64,000 nt of DNA, from contig JAPYSU010000005.1 in the NCBI GenBank assembly GCA_029936425.1, forward strand, positions 144,743 through 208,742, read 5' to 3'. This DNA comes from Litorimonas sp. (GTDB taxonomy: Bacteria > Pseudomonadota > Alphaproteobacteria > Caulobacterales > Maricaulaceae). The notes under the pieces are model-generated. The model did no database searches, was not told the origin of the DNA, and was given only the letters and a program-made list of their open reading frames with translations. Made by a program: the position numbers and the translations under genes. This document shows positions 8,514-16,591 of the stretch, in pieces. Within the stretch, counting starts at the first letter, position 1. Each line of letters begins with the position of its first letter.

Positions 8514-8582
8514 TCATCCGAACGCGGCTCTGCGAAGCAGAGATAGTAAGGATGCGGCCCAGCTAAATAATATTTTTGCCAT
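8514..8582 (-). CDS. Possible 22-residue amphipathic peptide ORF
   Basis: A very short frame begins with ATG at 8582 and ends with TGA at 8514. It is preceded by GAAGGG seven bases upstream, a good ribosome-binding site. The peptide starts MAKILFSWAAS, continues with a leucine-rich stretch and ends RRAAFG, so it is hydrophobic with a basic tail. Such composition occurs in leader peptides and type I toxins, but also by chance. A perfect 6-bp hairpin lies inside the coding part and an 11-bp hairpin lies just upstream of the ribosome-binding site. No homologue is recognised; expression is unproven. Confidence 0.22.
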   Translation of the reverse strand: MAKILFSWAASLLSLLRRAAFG

Positions 8583-8612
8583 ATCCGAACCCTTCGGTTT
8601 CGGCGCTGCATT

Positions 8613-8637
8613 GTATTTGATGCCCCGCATCAAATAC
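8613..8637. repeat. Perfect 11-bp stem hairpin
   Basis: GTATTTGATGC at 8613-8623 and its exact complement at 8627-8637 enclose a CCC loop. Neither flank has a run of T, so it is not a typical intrinsic terminator. It belongs to the cluster of hairpins between 8401 and 8650. Confidence 0.7.
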
Positions 8638-9015
8638 GGGCATTTCGCGTCCCGCTGACGGCCAAGGGTCTCAGTCGTGGAGCCCATGGCGCTCGTCAGG
8701 CCGCCCGGCTCTCAAGGCGTTACCCTTCATCCCCCAACGACAAACATCCTCCGATTACCAGTCAGTCAACGTGCACTTAACCTGCCCACGCGATCGATAC
8801 ATTTTTCAGTCAATTCGAAAGCGGGGCCTTTAAGTCCGTCGTTCAAATCAACGAGGTTGACTATAGGCCGGAAAAGCAAAGTGAGGATGGGTCTCCAAAT
8901 TATTTTGTAAGGGGTTGAAAGAGTTGAGGGTTTTAAAATGATAAGTGAGGATGGTTTTTCTAAGTCAGGTCATCTTCCCCCGTTTACGGAGGAGGAAAAG
9001 ACAAGCATTGTAAGC

Positions 9016-9693
9016 CTACTCAGGCCCAATAGTGATGAGAGATTTCGTCATCAGCGCGAATCTTTCTCGGTGTATCTCGCCGTCTGGAAAGAAGGTTTTG
9101 ACCAGGCTGGCATTTATGAGCGAGAGATGATCAATCTCGTCAATCGCCTCCTCTATGGGTTCCACCCTCTCGCTATACCCAACGGCGTATTTGTTGATGA
9201 GGCGAATACGGGTCGGCGCCGGAAGCCAATGCAAAAACGGCACGCCAAAATGTGGTTCCAGGGGAAACCAGAGATTTGGCGTTTGCATGTAATAGCGTTT
9301 GGCAACGCGCCGGGATTCCGACGAAAATTTGGCCATATTTGCGAAAGATCCCACATGTTCAATGACGCTGTTAGAGTGGGAAATGTCGAACTGATTATCG
9401 GAAAATTGTGACAAATCACAACCATCCCCGACCACTTGAACAATATTCAAATCGGAGCTCTTTTGAGAGTAATCCTCAAGCTCGTCTTCAAAATTGACGG
9501 TGGTAATAATGACATGTTCCCGAAGGTCTTCGGACAGATAATCCCAATAATCCCGGCGCCCGCCAATATCGATAACTGTTACAGGATCGGAGACTTTCAG
9601 CGCCTCTCGGATAAGGTTTTCAACCTTTTCAAAGCGTTTCTTCCGAAACTTATACCTGATCGTCTTTGAATCTGTCGCATCAATACGTTGCAT
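9016..9693 (-). CDS. Class I SAM-dependent methyltransferase
   Basis: Small-molecule-type methyltransferase with a Rossmann fold. Motif I is DPVTVIDIGGRRDYWDYL (about residues 36-53). An acidic residue follows the second strand, and FDISHSNSVIEHVGSF is the post-motif segment typical of Methyltransf_11/23 members. The middle (QTPNLWFPLEPHFGVPFLHWLP) resembles enzymes that act on sugars or lipids in glycan loci, but the substrate cannot be named. It has its own transcription unit: the gyrA terminator lies directly upstream. It sits at the edge of the accessory segment with the recombinase. Confidence 0.85.
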   Translation of the reverse strand: MQRIDATDSKTIRYKFRKKRFEKVENLIREALKVSDPVTVIDIGGRRDYWDYLSEDLREHVIITTVNFEDELEDYSQKSSDLNIVQVVGDGCDLSQFSDNQFDISHSNSVIEHVGSFANMAKFSSESRRVAKRYYMQTPNLWFPLEPHFGVPFLHWLPAPTRIRLINKYAVGYSERVEPIEEAIDEIDHLSLINASLVKTFFPDGEIHRERFALMTKSLITIGPE

Positions 9694-9728
9694 GAGCGCC
9701 TCCCTGAGGAAGGGCTTAGCCGTAAGAT

Positions 9729-9781
9729 TTAAAAAAAAGGTTTAAGACCAAGCCTCTTATCGAGAATTTGGCTTAAACCTT
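9729..9781 (-). terminator. Rho-independent terminator of gyrA
   Basis: Immediately after the gyrA stop on the minus strand, a perfect 10-bp stem (AAGGTTTAAG at 9737-9746 with CTTAAACCTT at 9772-9781) is followed by a run of eight T on that strand (A-run at 9731-9738). The loop is long (25 bases), and its CCAAG/TTTGG ends can extend the pairing. Confidence 0.85.
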
Positions 9782-9784
9782 GAA

Positions 9785-12556
9785 TTACGTTTCAGACGCT
9801 GCGTCGTCGGCCTCGGACTCATCTTCGCTTTCGAGGACACGTTCGACAGACACTACTCTCTCACCATCACGGGTTTTAATAACCGTAACGCCGCGTGAGC
9901 TCCGCGAGACAATTCGGATATTCTGGACCGGACAGCGGATCAGAAGCCCGCCATCTGTCACGATCATGACCTGATCATCTTCGTCAATTGTGAAGGAACG
10001 AACCAGTTTCGCGTGGGGATCGCCTTTTTTACGGTCCAGATTTTGAGCCGTCACGCCCTGCCCGCCCCGGTTCATACAGCGATAATCGTAAGAAGAGCTG
10101 CGTTTGCCCAAACCGTCATCCGCCAGAGTGAGCAAGAATTGTTCACTGGCTTGCAGATAGCCTAAGCGTTCCTCGTCGAGAGACGTTTCAATTTCGACGT
10201 CTTCCGCGGCCTCTTCAGTCTCGTCTTCGCCTTCGTCAGACAAAGCCCGGCGCATGGCATTGGCATGTTTCATATAGGCGCGGGCTTCGTCAGTTTCGAT
10301 ATCGACATGACGCAGAACGGCCATTGAAATGACCTCGTCTCCGTCCGCCAGTCGGATGCCGCGCACGCCGGAAGAGGTCCGGCCGACAAAACGGCGAACA
10401 TCGGTAACGCGGAAACGAATGGATTTTCCGAGGGCCGTCGTCAGCAGAACGTCGTCTTCCTCATTACAGAAGCGAACATCAACGATTCCGTCGCCCTCAT
10501 CCGGTTTCATGGCAATTTTGCCGTTGCGATTGACGCGCGTGAAGTCGGAGAGTGAATTTCGGCGCACGCCGCCGGAACGCGACGCAAACATGATATCCAT
10601 ATCTGCCCATTCGTCCTCGTTCTCGGGCATGGCCATGATGGAGTTGATGGTTTCCCCCTGCTCCAGAGGCAAAAGGTTGACTAAAGCCTTGCCGCGTGTT
10701 GCGGGCCCGCCCAGAGGCAGTTTCCAGACTTTCAGCTTGTAAGCCATGCCGGTCGAGGAAAAGAACAGAACAGGCGTATGTGTATTGGCCACGAAAACGG
10801 TGGTGACGACATCTTCGTCCTTCATGGACATGCCGGAGCGCCCTCTTCCGCCGCGGCGCTGCGCGCGGTAAGTATCGAGCGCCGTGCGTTTGACATATCC
10901 GCCAGACGTCACTGTTACGACCATATCCTCAACCGCGATGAGATCTTCATCATCAAAGTCCAGTTCGCCTTCGATAAACTCGGATCGGCGCGGCGTGGCA
11001 TATTTCTCTTTAACTTCAATAAGTTCTTCGCGAATGATTGTCTGAACGCGTTCGCGGCTACGTAGGATTTCCAGTAGATCCGTGATAAGCGCGGCGAGCT
11101 TCTCGGCTTCGTCCGTAATTTCGTCCATCCCGAGCGCTGTGAGCTTGACCAGACGCAGGTCGAGGATCGCTTTTGCCTGCTCCTCTGTCAGCTGGATTGT
11201 GCCGTCCTCCAGCAGTTTGGAGCGCGGATCAGCAATGAGCTTGATCAGCGCGCCCATGCCCTGCGCGTCCCAGGTTCGGGACAACAGGTTCTCGCGTGCC
11301 TCTTTCGGATTGGCAGAGCCGCGTATAATCTTGATGATCTCATCGATATTGGCAACCGCGGTCGCGAGGCCGACTAGGATGTGCGCCCGGTCACGGGCCT
11401 TGGCGAGATCGAACTTCGTCCGGCGAGCAATTACTTCTTCGCGGAAACCCAGAAACGCTTCCAGCATTTGCCGCACATTCATCTGCTCCGGCTTACCGCC
11501 ATTCAGGGCGAGCATGTTGGAACTGAAGTTCTGTTGGAGTTGCGAGAAGCGGAAAAGCTGGTTCAGAACCACATCAGGGACGGCGTCGCGTTTAAGTTCA
11601 ATGACAACCCGCATGCCAACACGATCGGATTCGTCGCGAACGGCCGAGATTCCCTCAATGCGTTTCTCATTAACAAGCGCCGCTATCTTCTTGATCATAT
11701 TGGCTTTGTTTACCTGAAACGGAATTTCAGTAACGATAATCGCCATGCGGTCTTTACGGATTTCTTCAAATTCTGTTTTGGCCCGCACAGTGACAGAGCC
11801 GCGCCCTGTCAGAACGCCCTGTTTTGCCCCGCTCCGGCCCATGATAAATGCGCCGGTCGGGAAATCCGGTCCTGGAATAATGTCCAGCAAGTCCATATCG
11901 GAGAGGTTACCGTCTTCCATCAAGGCCAGCGTGCCGTCGATGACTTCTCCCAGATTATGCGGCGCGATATTGGTGGCCATACCGACCGCGATGCCGCCTG
12001 CTCCATTCACGAGCAAGTTCGGGAAACGGGCCGGTAGAACGACAGGCTCGGATTCTGACGCGTCGTAATTGTCCTGGAAATTGACCGTATTCTTTTCGAT
12101 ATCCGCCAAAAGAGAGGCGGCCGGCTTATCCATGCGAACTTCGGTATAACGCATCGCCGCCGGCGGATCACCGTCCACAGAACCAAAATTGCCCTGCCCG
12201 TCGAGCAATGGCAGGCGCATGGAAAAATCCTGCGCCATTCGGACAAGTGAGTCGTAAACCGCGCTATCACCATGCGGGTGATATTTACCAATAACGTCCC
12301 CCACGACGCGGGCGGATTTTTTATAAGGCTTTTCCCGCGTGAAACCGTTCTCATGCATGGAATAGAGGATACGGCGATGAACCGGCTTTAGCCCGTCTCT
12401 CACATCAGGGATCGCCCGAGAGACGATAACGCTCATCGCATAATCGAGATAGGAGCTTTTCATCTCCTCTTCGATGCTAATGGGGCTCACCCCTTCCGGC
12501 CAGGGCGGAGGGGCCTCATTATCGGGCGTTTCAGGAATGTCGTTATCGTCGCTCAA
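9785..12556 (-). CDS. gyrA: DNA gyrase subunit A
   Basis: Cutting and rejoining subunit of the type IIA topoisomerase that introduces negative supercoils. The catalytic tyrosine is Y137 in AMRYTEVRM. The quinolone-determining region reads KYHPHGDSAVYDSLVRM, with Ser98 and Asp102 at the positions of E. coli Ser83 and Asp87 (a wild-type-like pattern). The GyrA box is present as QRRGGRGRSG (~residue 565), followed by beta-pinwheel repeats and an acidic insertion (DEGEDETEEAAEDVEIE). Length 923 is usual for alphaproteobacteria. The start is TTG at 12556: a GGGGAG motif sits about 8 bases upstream and the nearest upstream ATG is out of frame. The leader carries a hairpin at 12580-12602. Confidence 0.97.
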   Translation of the reverse strand: MSDDNDIPETPDNEAPPPWPEGVSPISIEEEMKSSYLDYAMSVIVSRAIPDVRDGLKPVHRRILYSMHENGFTREKPYKKSARVVGDVIGKYHPHGDSAVYDSLVRMAQDFSMRLPLLDGQGNFGSVDGDPPAAMRYTEVRMDKPAASLLADIEKNTVNFQDNYDASESEPVVLPARFPNLLVNGAGGIAVGMATNIAPHNLGEVIDGTLALMEDGNLSDMDLLDIIPGPDFPTGAFIMGRSGAKQGVLTGRGSVTVRAKTEFEEIRKDRMAIIVTEIPFQVNKANMIKKIAALVNEKRIEGISAVRDESDRVGMRVVIELKRDAVPDVVLNQLFRFSQLQQNFSSNMLALNGGKPEQMNVRQMLEAFLGFREEVIARRTKFDLAKARDRAHILVGLATAVANIDEIIKIIRGSANPKEARENLLSRTWDAQGMGALIKLIADPRSKLLEDGTIQLTEEQAKAILDLRLVKLTALGMDEITDEAEKLAALITDLLEILRSRERVQTIIREELIEVKEKYATPRRSEFIEGELDFDDEDLIAVEDMVVTVTSGGYVKRTALDTYRAQRRGGRGRSGMSMKDEDVVTTVFVANTHTPVLFFSSTGMAYKLKVWKLPLGGPATRGKALVNLLPLEQGETINSIMAMPENEDEWADMDIMFASRSGGVRRNSLSDFTRVNRNGKIAMKPDEGDGIVDVRFCNEEDDVLLTTALGKSIRFRVTDVRRFVGRTSSGVRGIRLADGDEVISMAVLRHVDIETDEARAYMKHANAMRRALSDEGEDETEEAAEDVEIETSLDEERLGYLQASEQFLLTLADDGLGKRSSSYDYRCMNRGGQGVTAQNLDRKKGDPHAKLVRSFTIDEDDQVMIVTDGGLLIRCPVQNIRIVSRSSRGVTVIKTRDGERVVSVERVLESEDESEADDAASET

Positions 12557-12570
12557 ACTCTGATCTCCCC

Positions 12571-12602
12571 ATAAAAATCAAGCCGCTCGAATCGTGCGGC
12601 TT
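12571..12602 (-). promoter_or_regulatory. Hairpin in the gyrA leader (attenuator-like)
   Basis: On the gyrA strand, AAGCCGC (12596-12602) pairs with GCGGCTT (12580-12586) around a 9-base loop and is followed by GATTTTTATGG, a short T tract. It ends some 24 bases before the gyrA TTG. It could terminate antisense readthrough or act as a leader attenuator; the promoter position is unknown. Confidence 0.4.
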
Positions 12603-12759
12603 TTGTCCTCTTTTTATTAGCAGTCAGGAGGGCTTACAGCAAATTATTAGAGCGCTTTTCCTCAAGCTATAAATTTAAATCGATTTAAGTTTAGAGGGCA
12701 ATGGAACATATTTGCTATCAAAATCGTAGCAAAGATGAAAATTAACTTTGGAGCCATTT

Positions 12760-13419
12760 ATGACCCTATCAAAAACCCTTTTATCAACTGCAATTATTGC
12801 GTCGCTCGCGGCTTGTTCAGGTAGCGATCCAGACACAACAACCGATAACATGGACACGGATATGGCAACAACCGAATCCACCATGTCCATGGACGATGAC
12901 GCCATGGATGGAGAGATGGATGATATGGATATGGCAGATTCCATGGAAAATGAGCGCGGTGAAGTCATGACAAGAGATATTATGAACCCTGAGGGCGAAA
13001 CTATCGGCACCGTCACCCTCACCTCACTCGGCATGAGTGGAACAGAAGTAAAAGTTGATGTCAGCGGTCTGGAGCAAGGGACACATGCTTTGCATTTCCA
13101 CCAGACAGGTAAATGCGAAGGTCCTGATTTTGCATCTGCCGGTGGGCACTTTAACCCAACGGATAAAGAACATGGTTTCGACGTCGCAGATGGCCCGCAC
13201 GCAGGTGATATGGAAAATATAGACGTTGGGATAAACGGCGAAGGCGTTTTCACAGTCACCAATAAACGGGTTTCAATTCGCAGCAATGACAGCGAACTCC
13301 CCGCCCTACTTGACGCAGACGGAGCTGCCTTGATGATTCATCAGAAAGCAGATGATTATACCAGTCAGCCAAGCGGCGCAGCAGGTGCGCGTGTGGGATG
13401 TGCTGTCATCACTTCCTAA
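12760..13419 (+). CDS. sodC: Cu-Zn superoxide dismutase, lipoprotein form
   Basis: Extracytoplasmic enzyme that dismutates superoxide. ATG at 12760 with GGAG seven bases upstream is preferred over the in-frame TTG at 12748. A signal peptide ends in a lipobox (ASLAAC), so the protein is probably lipid-anchored. Next comes a linker of about 40 residues made mostly of Met, Asp, Glu and Thr (for example MDDMDMADSME). The SOD domain has the copper ligands HFHQTGKC, the bridging and zinc region GGHFNP...KEHG...PHAGDM, the late His in MIHQKADDY and the disulfide cysteines. A strong terminator follows. The window also encodes a nickel SOD. Confidence 0.94.
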   Translation: MTLSKTLLSTAIIASLAACSGSDPDTTTDNMDTDMATTESTMSMDDDAMDGEMDDMDMADSMENERGEVMTRDIMNPEGETIGTVTLTSLGMSGTEVKVDVSGLEQGTHALHFHQTGKCEGPDFASAGGHFNPTDKEHGFDVADGPHAGDMENIDVGINGEGVFTVTNKRVSIRSNDSELPALLDADGAALMIHQKADDYTSQPSGAAGARVGCAVITS

Positions 13420-13442
13420 ACTTCAATCATAATTGAATTCTG

Positions 13443-13479
13443 ATATGGCTCGGTGATTATTCACCGGGCCATATTTTTT
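13443..13479 (+). terminator. Terminator of sodC, overlapping the 3' end of the convergent gene
   Basis: ATATGGC (13443-13449) pairs with GCCATAT (13468-13474); one mismatch later CGGTGA (13451-13456) pairs with TCACCG (13461-13466) around a TTAT loop. Six T follow (13474-13479). The right arm doubles as the last codons and stop of the convergent DUF2330 gene. Confidence 0.85.
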
Positions 13480-14836
13480 GCCACCATTTCACATCCGGTG
13501 CGGGCTCTGACACTTCAAAGTAGCCGCCTTTGCCGCTTTCTTCGATACGGGTGCGAATATCGCCCGTTGACCAACCTGTCAGGTTCGCAAGCGTTTTGAC
13601 TTCTTCATCTTTGCGGTCATTTACGTTTTGCTTGTATTCCTTCGCGGCTTCACATTCCATGTCTCCTTCATATGCATGACGAAGAATATACCGGCCCTGA
13701 AAATTGTTTCTGTCGCCAGTCGTCTTGAATTTTAGATCTTCGGGAAAGCTTTCTGCGTCATAACGCACATGTAGCCGGGTGACGAAAACATCTTGCGCAG
13801 CGCCCGGAACCGGACGGCGAGGCCTTATAGCAGGGTCATTTACGCCTTCATCCATCCAGAAAACGCCGAGCTCCTGCAGTTCATCGCGGCTCAGGGGATC
13901 GGCGGCGCAAGGGTCGCACCAATTCATATCCCATGCATATTCCATAAAGACGCCGTGGCCCCCTTCCCGCTCTGCCGCGGTAGAATACATATCTTTATAG
14001 AAATCGCCGAAATCATCTTTGACAAAAATCGGCAGCTCCTTCTCCGAAGGGATTTTCACCGTGCGGTAATTTGTGGTCTCGACTTTACCGTTGCGGGTCA
14101 GGGCATAGACAAATAAATCCTGGTCTCCATTGGCATTGACAGTGCCAAGGCGAATAGGGAGCATAAATTTAGGGCTTTCATATGCCACCGCGATAGGACG
14201 GAGCATCTCGCCGCCCTGCTTGGCTTTTTCTTCCAGGTTCACCTTGGCGACAAAGAATTTCATATCCTGTTTGATGTAACTCCCGAGTGTTTTCTCGGCG
14301 CCTTCCGGCACTTTATAGTCGTTTTGATCAAGCCAGGTCTGAAGGCCGTCGCTCTCAGTCGCAGAGAGGATGAGGATGTCATATTCACCGACTGAAAATT
14401 GCTCTTCGATAGTGACGCCCAACGCTTTCGCATCTTCGGCTTTGCGTGTTGCCGTTACTATAATCGTATCACCATCTTGCATTGCTTCCGCGTCATAAAG
14501 GCGGCGCTCACAGGGGTTGTTATCAAAATATTCGACGAGCCGCGGAGATGTGTAGGCATCCAAATGCTCCAACAAAGCCGGGTCTGAAATATGCACCTGT
14601 TCTTTCGTGATGACAGTCGGGACCGGAATAACCATTGCAAATTCAGTCGGGTCGCCCAGATAATCATTGGTCATGGTGATCACTGTGCGGTTGCCGTCCC
14701 GGACAAGCGCCACTTTTGAGCTGGAATTGAACAAATCCGTGTCGGCCTTGGCGACATAGAAGCCGCAGAAGGCGTTGGCTGACGGCGCGAAGGCGATGAG
14801 ACCAAGCGCTGCGGTAGCAGTTAGGATATGTTTCAT
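13457..14836 (-). CDS. DUF2330 domain-containing exported protein
   Basis: Secreted protein of unknown function. ATG at 14836, preceded by CAGGAGC, is chosen over the upstream in-frame TTG at 14860; the signal peptide then reads MKHILTATAALGLIAF..ANAF. The mature start CGFYVAKADTDLFNSSSKVALVRDG is the DUF2330 hallmark, followed by FAMVIPVPT. Several cysteines (NNPCERRLYD, WCDPCAADPL, DMECEAAKEY) suggest disulfides. It is directly upstream of, and probably cotranscribed with, an RnfD-like membrane protein (33-base gap), a pairing I recall from other alphaproteobacteria. Function may relate to membrane redox chemistry, by context only. Confidence 0.85.
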   Translation of the reverse strand: MKHILTATAALGLIAFAPSANAFCGFYVAKADTDLFNSSSKVALVRDGNRTVITMTNDYLGDPTEFAMVIPVPTVITKEQVHISDPALLEHLDAYTSPRLVEYFDNNPCERRLYDAEAMQDGDTIIVTATRKAEDAKALGVTIEEQFSVGEYDILILSATESDGLQTWLDQNDYKVPEGAEKTLGSYIKQDMKFFVAKVNLEEKAKQGGEMLRPIAVAYESPKFMLPIRLGTVNANGDQDLFVYALTRNGKVETTNYRTVKIPSEKELPIFVKDDFGDFYKDMYSTAAEREGGHGVFMEYAWDMNWCDPCAADPLSRDELQELGVFWMDEGVNDPAIRPRRPVPGAAQDVFVTRLHVRYDAESFPEDLKFKTTGDRNNFQGRYILRHAYEGDMECEAAKEYKQNVNDRKDEEVKTLANLTGWSTGDIRTRIEESGKGGYFEVSEPAPDVKWWQKIWPGE

Positions 14837-14869
14837 GGGTAGCTCCTGTTTAATATTCAAATTTCTAAT

Positions 14870-15796
14870 CTAAATTTCTGTCATCCTGCGCGAAGTCGCA
14901 GGAGTTCGGGCGGTCTTTAACGTGGATTCGACATATTCACTCTCGGTCCTCCGCGATTTCGCCCGGAATGACAGGGGTGTTGACAGTGTCGGCCATGCAT
15001 AGCGCTCTGCCTTGAAGATTTTATCAATTATCGGGACAAGCGGAGCCGTGAGAATGAGCGAAAGAATTATACCTCCCGCATTATAAAGCCCGAATTGTAT
15101 AGTGAACCCGACCGCCGCCACAATGGCCGCATAAACCAACCGCCCTGCTCTCGCATCCGGTGTCGTTTTTGGGTCGGAGATCATGAAGAAGGCAAAAACC
15201 AACAGAGCGCCGCTCTGCATTTGGTGGACAGGTATCGTTAAGGGATCGCCGAGCCAGAGTGCGCGGCCGCAGACCAGCAGCCCATAACTGCCTAAGAGCG
15301 CGAGACTTATATCCCAGCGTTTCGCTTTGCCTGTCACCATACCGCCGAGGCCAAGCAGGAGAAGTGCAAACAAGGGCGCCGCTCCCCATTGTCCGGGAGA
15401 TATCCAGGCGGACGTAAAGAGAAGTGAGAGAATGACCAACCCGAAATTAGCGGGGTTGAAAATATGCTTGCCGTTCCAGCGCAGAATATATTTCGAGGCG
15501 ACGGCAAGAACGCCTGCGGCGATAGAAAGAGTGAGCGAACCAGTGCGTAAGAGAAGGGTTAGAGAGAGGGCCGATATTAGAGGGCTGCGGGGATCAAAAC
15601 GTCGGCCCACGATCCGGTCAGCAAAAGCCTGAGTGACGAGGGTAGAGCCGACGCAGCCCGCAACATGCCACCATGCCAAATCGAAACCAAAGTGGAACAA
15701 GCCAAGAAGTATAAGAGAAGTCAGGACGCCAATCTGGTAATGGCGCGGGTCAAGGGAAACCGCCGTCCAAATTCTTTTCCCCTGTTCTGTGACCAC
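14870..15796 (-). CDS. RnfD/NqrB-like membrane protein
   Basis: Integral membrane protein of the NQR2/RnfD/RnfE family, whose members carry electrons through membrane-bound flavin in Rnf and Nqr complexes. About eight hydrophobic segments are visible. WNGKHIFNPANFG and FFMISDPKTTPDARAGR are the family signatures; the latter is the loop that often carries the covalent FMN Thr. No other rnf or nqr genes are present, so it acts alone or with the following DUF2330 protein. The last ~32 residues (from TPLSFRAKSRR) are translated from a 97-bp palindromic repeat and look like an added tail, so the ancestral C-terminus was probably near residue 275. Confidence 0.85.
   Translation of the reverse strand: MVTEQGKRIWTAVSLDPRHYQIGVLTSLILLGLFHFGFDLAWWHVAGCVGSTLVTQAFADRIVGRRFDPRSPLISALSLTLLLRTGSLTLSIAAGVLAVASKYILRWNGKHIFNPANFGLVILSLLFTSAWISPGQWGAAPLFALLLLGLGGMVTGKAKRWDISLALLGSYGLLVCGRALWLGDPLTIPVHQMQSGALLVFAFFMISDPKTTPDARAGRLVYAAIVAAVGFTIQFGLYNAGGIILSLILTAPLVPIIDKIFKAERYAWPTLSTPLSFRAKSRRTESEYVESTLKTARTPATSRRMTEI
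14878..14974. repeat. 97-bp palindromic repeat-like element inside the RnfD-like gene
   Basis: Its ends are inverted CTGTCAT (14878-14884) and ATGACAG (14968-14974). Inside are a perfect hairpin (TCCTGCG-CGAAGT-CGCAGGA, 14884-14903) and a second imperfect one near the other end (TCCGCG...CGCCCGGA). Sequences of this kind are dispersed intergenic repeats in several alphaproteobacteria. Here it forms the 3' end of a reading frame. No second copy was noticed in the window. Confidence 0.6.
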
Positions 15797-16063
15797 TTTA
15801 GACCCTTTTAAGCGTTACAATATAACTACACCTTGAATTGTGGCAGAAAAAAGGCGGGTGGACAAAAGATTAAATGACAATTGAGTCATTCATAGAGTTA
15901 GTAGAAGCCCATCAAGATCGCTCAATACTCCGAACTCTGATGACAAATCCTTCTTATAAAGCATACCCGCATCACCATCATTGGTGACGCCGATAATTTA
16001 CGCCCCGCCTATTCGCCAATATCTAAACGAAATAGACGCAGTCGGGCATTCAAGAGCTAAAGA

Positions 16064-16570
16064 CTAAAACGGGATCTCGTCGTCTAGGTCGAAATCTTCT
16101 TTCGGGCCTTCCATGGCTGACGCCGAGCGAGAGCCGCCGCCTTGATTCATATTTCCATATCCGCCGCTATCCTGATTATAGCCGCCGCCGGATGAGCGTC
16201 CGCCGCCCCCGCCGGAGCTGTTTGCGCTGTCGAGCATGGTCAGCGTGCCGCCATAGCCCTGCAATACCACTTCGGTCGTGTATTTATCATTCCCGTCGCG
16301 ATCTTGCCATTTTCGGGTCTGCAGCTTGCCTTCGATGTAAAGCTTTGAGCCTTTTTTGACATAGCGTTCAATCACGCCGACAAGACCGTCACTAAACACG
16401 GCAATATTGTGCCATTCGGTTTTTTCCTGGCGCTGCCCCTGCTTGTCTTTCCACTGCTCTGATGTCGCAATGGAAAAATTGGCGACTTTACCGCCATTGC
16501 CGAAAGTTCTGATCTCGGGGTCTTTGCCGACATTCCCGATTAGGATCACTTTATTGACTGAGCCTGCCAT
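16064..16570 (-). CDS. ssb: Single-stranded DNA-binding protein
   Basis: Coats single-stranded DNA during replication, repair and recombination. The N-terminal OB fold (~residues 1-110) has SVNKVILIGNVGKDPEIR, FSIATSEQWKDK and EKTEWHNIAVF. A Gly/Ser/Asn-rich linker follows, and the C-terminal tip EDFDLDDEIPF is the acidic motif that recruits repair proteins. It is divergent from uvrA with a LexA box between, so it is probably SOS-regulated. Confidence 0.97.
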   Translation of the reverse strand: MAGSVNKVILIGNVGKDPEIRTFGNGGKVANFSIATSEQWKDKQGQRQEKTEWHNIAVFSDGLVGVIERYVKKGSKLYIEGKLQTRKWQDRDGNDKYTTEVVLQGYGGTLTMLDSANSSGGGGGRSSGGGYNQDSGGYGNMNQGGGSRSASAMEGPKEDFDLDDEIPF

Positions 16571-16591
16571 GTTTCACCTCTTGACGTTTTT

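Larger units (their letters stand above)
8295..9015. other. 721-base stretch without a convincing long gene; hairpin-rich in 8401-8650
   Basis: Between the coiled-coil orphan and the methyltransferase end I see no convincing long CDS. 8401-8650 is dense with hairpins: CTTAC/GTAAG around 8477, CTCTGC/GCAGAG (8528-8533/8537-8542), a CCGAA/TTCGG pair near 8586-8602 and a perfect 11-bp stem (8613-8623/8627-8637). It also holds one 22-codon ORF with a Shine-Dalgarno, listed separately. From 8700 to 8937 the sequence is unstructured. This may be a structured RNA, a dispersed intergenic element or a decayed end of the accessory segment. Confidence 0.5.

Noticed and set aside
8387..8611. 74-codon minus-strand frame in the hairpin region
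   Set aside because: Composition is unlike a folded protein, it spans several hairpins, and the 22-codon frame on the same strand has the better ribosome-binding site.
8836..8856. GTTCAAATC, a possible tRNA T-loop
   Set aside because: The flanking bases do not form a 5-bp T stem, and no acceptor or anticodon arm can be fitted on either strand.
8938..9411. 157-codon plus-strand frame
   Set aside because: It is antisense to the methyltransferase, whose motifs are clear; the translation has no recognisable features.
6837..9693. The accessory segment as an intact prophage or integrative element
   Set aside because: Apart from the recombinase there are no phage, conjugation or transposition genes, and no second attachment repeat was seen.
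11082..12068. Long open frames on the plus strand (up to 218 codons) inside gyrA
   Set aside because: They are antisense to the well-supported gyrA gene and their translations have Ser/Arg-rich composition with no domain.
12675..13286. 203-codon minus-strand frame over sodC
   Set aside because: Shadow of sodC; low-complexity Ser/Met-rich translation caused by the Asp/Met repeats on the other strand.
15874..15987. 37-codon ORF ending in four His and Trp, between the RnfD-like gene and ssb
   Set aside because: Weak ribosome-binding site and no sign of a family; it may be chance in a 267-base intergenic region.
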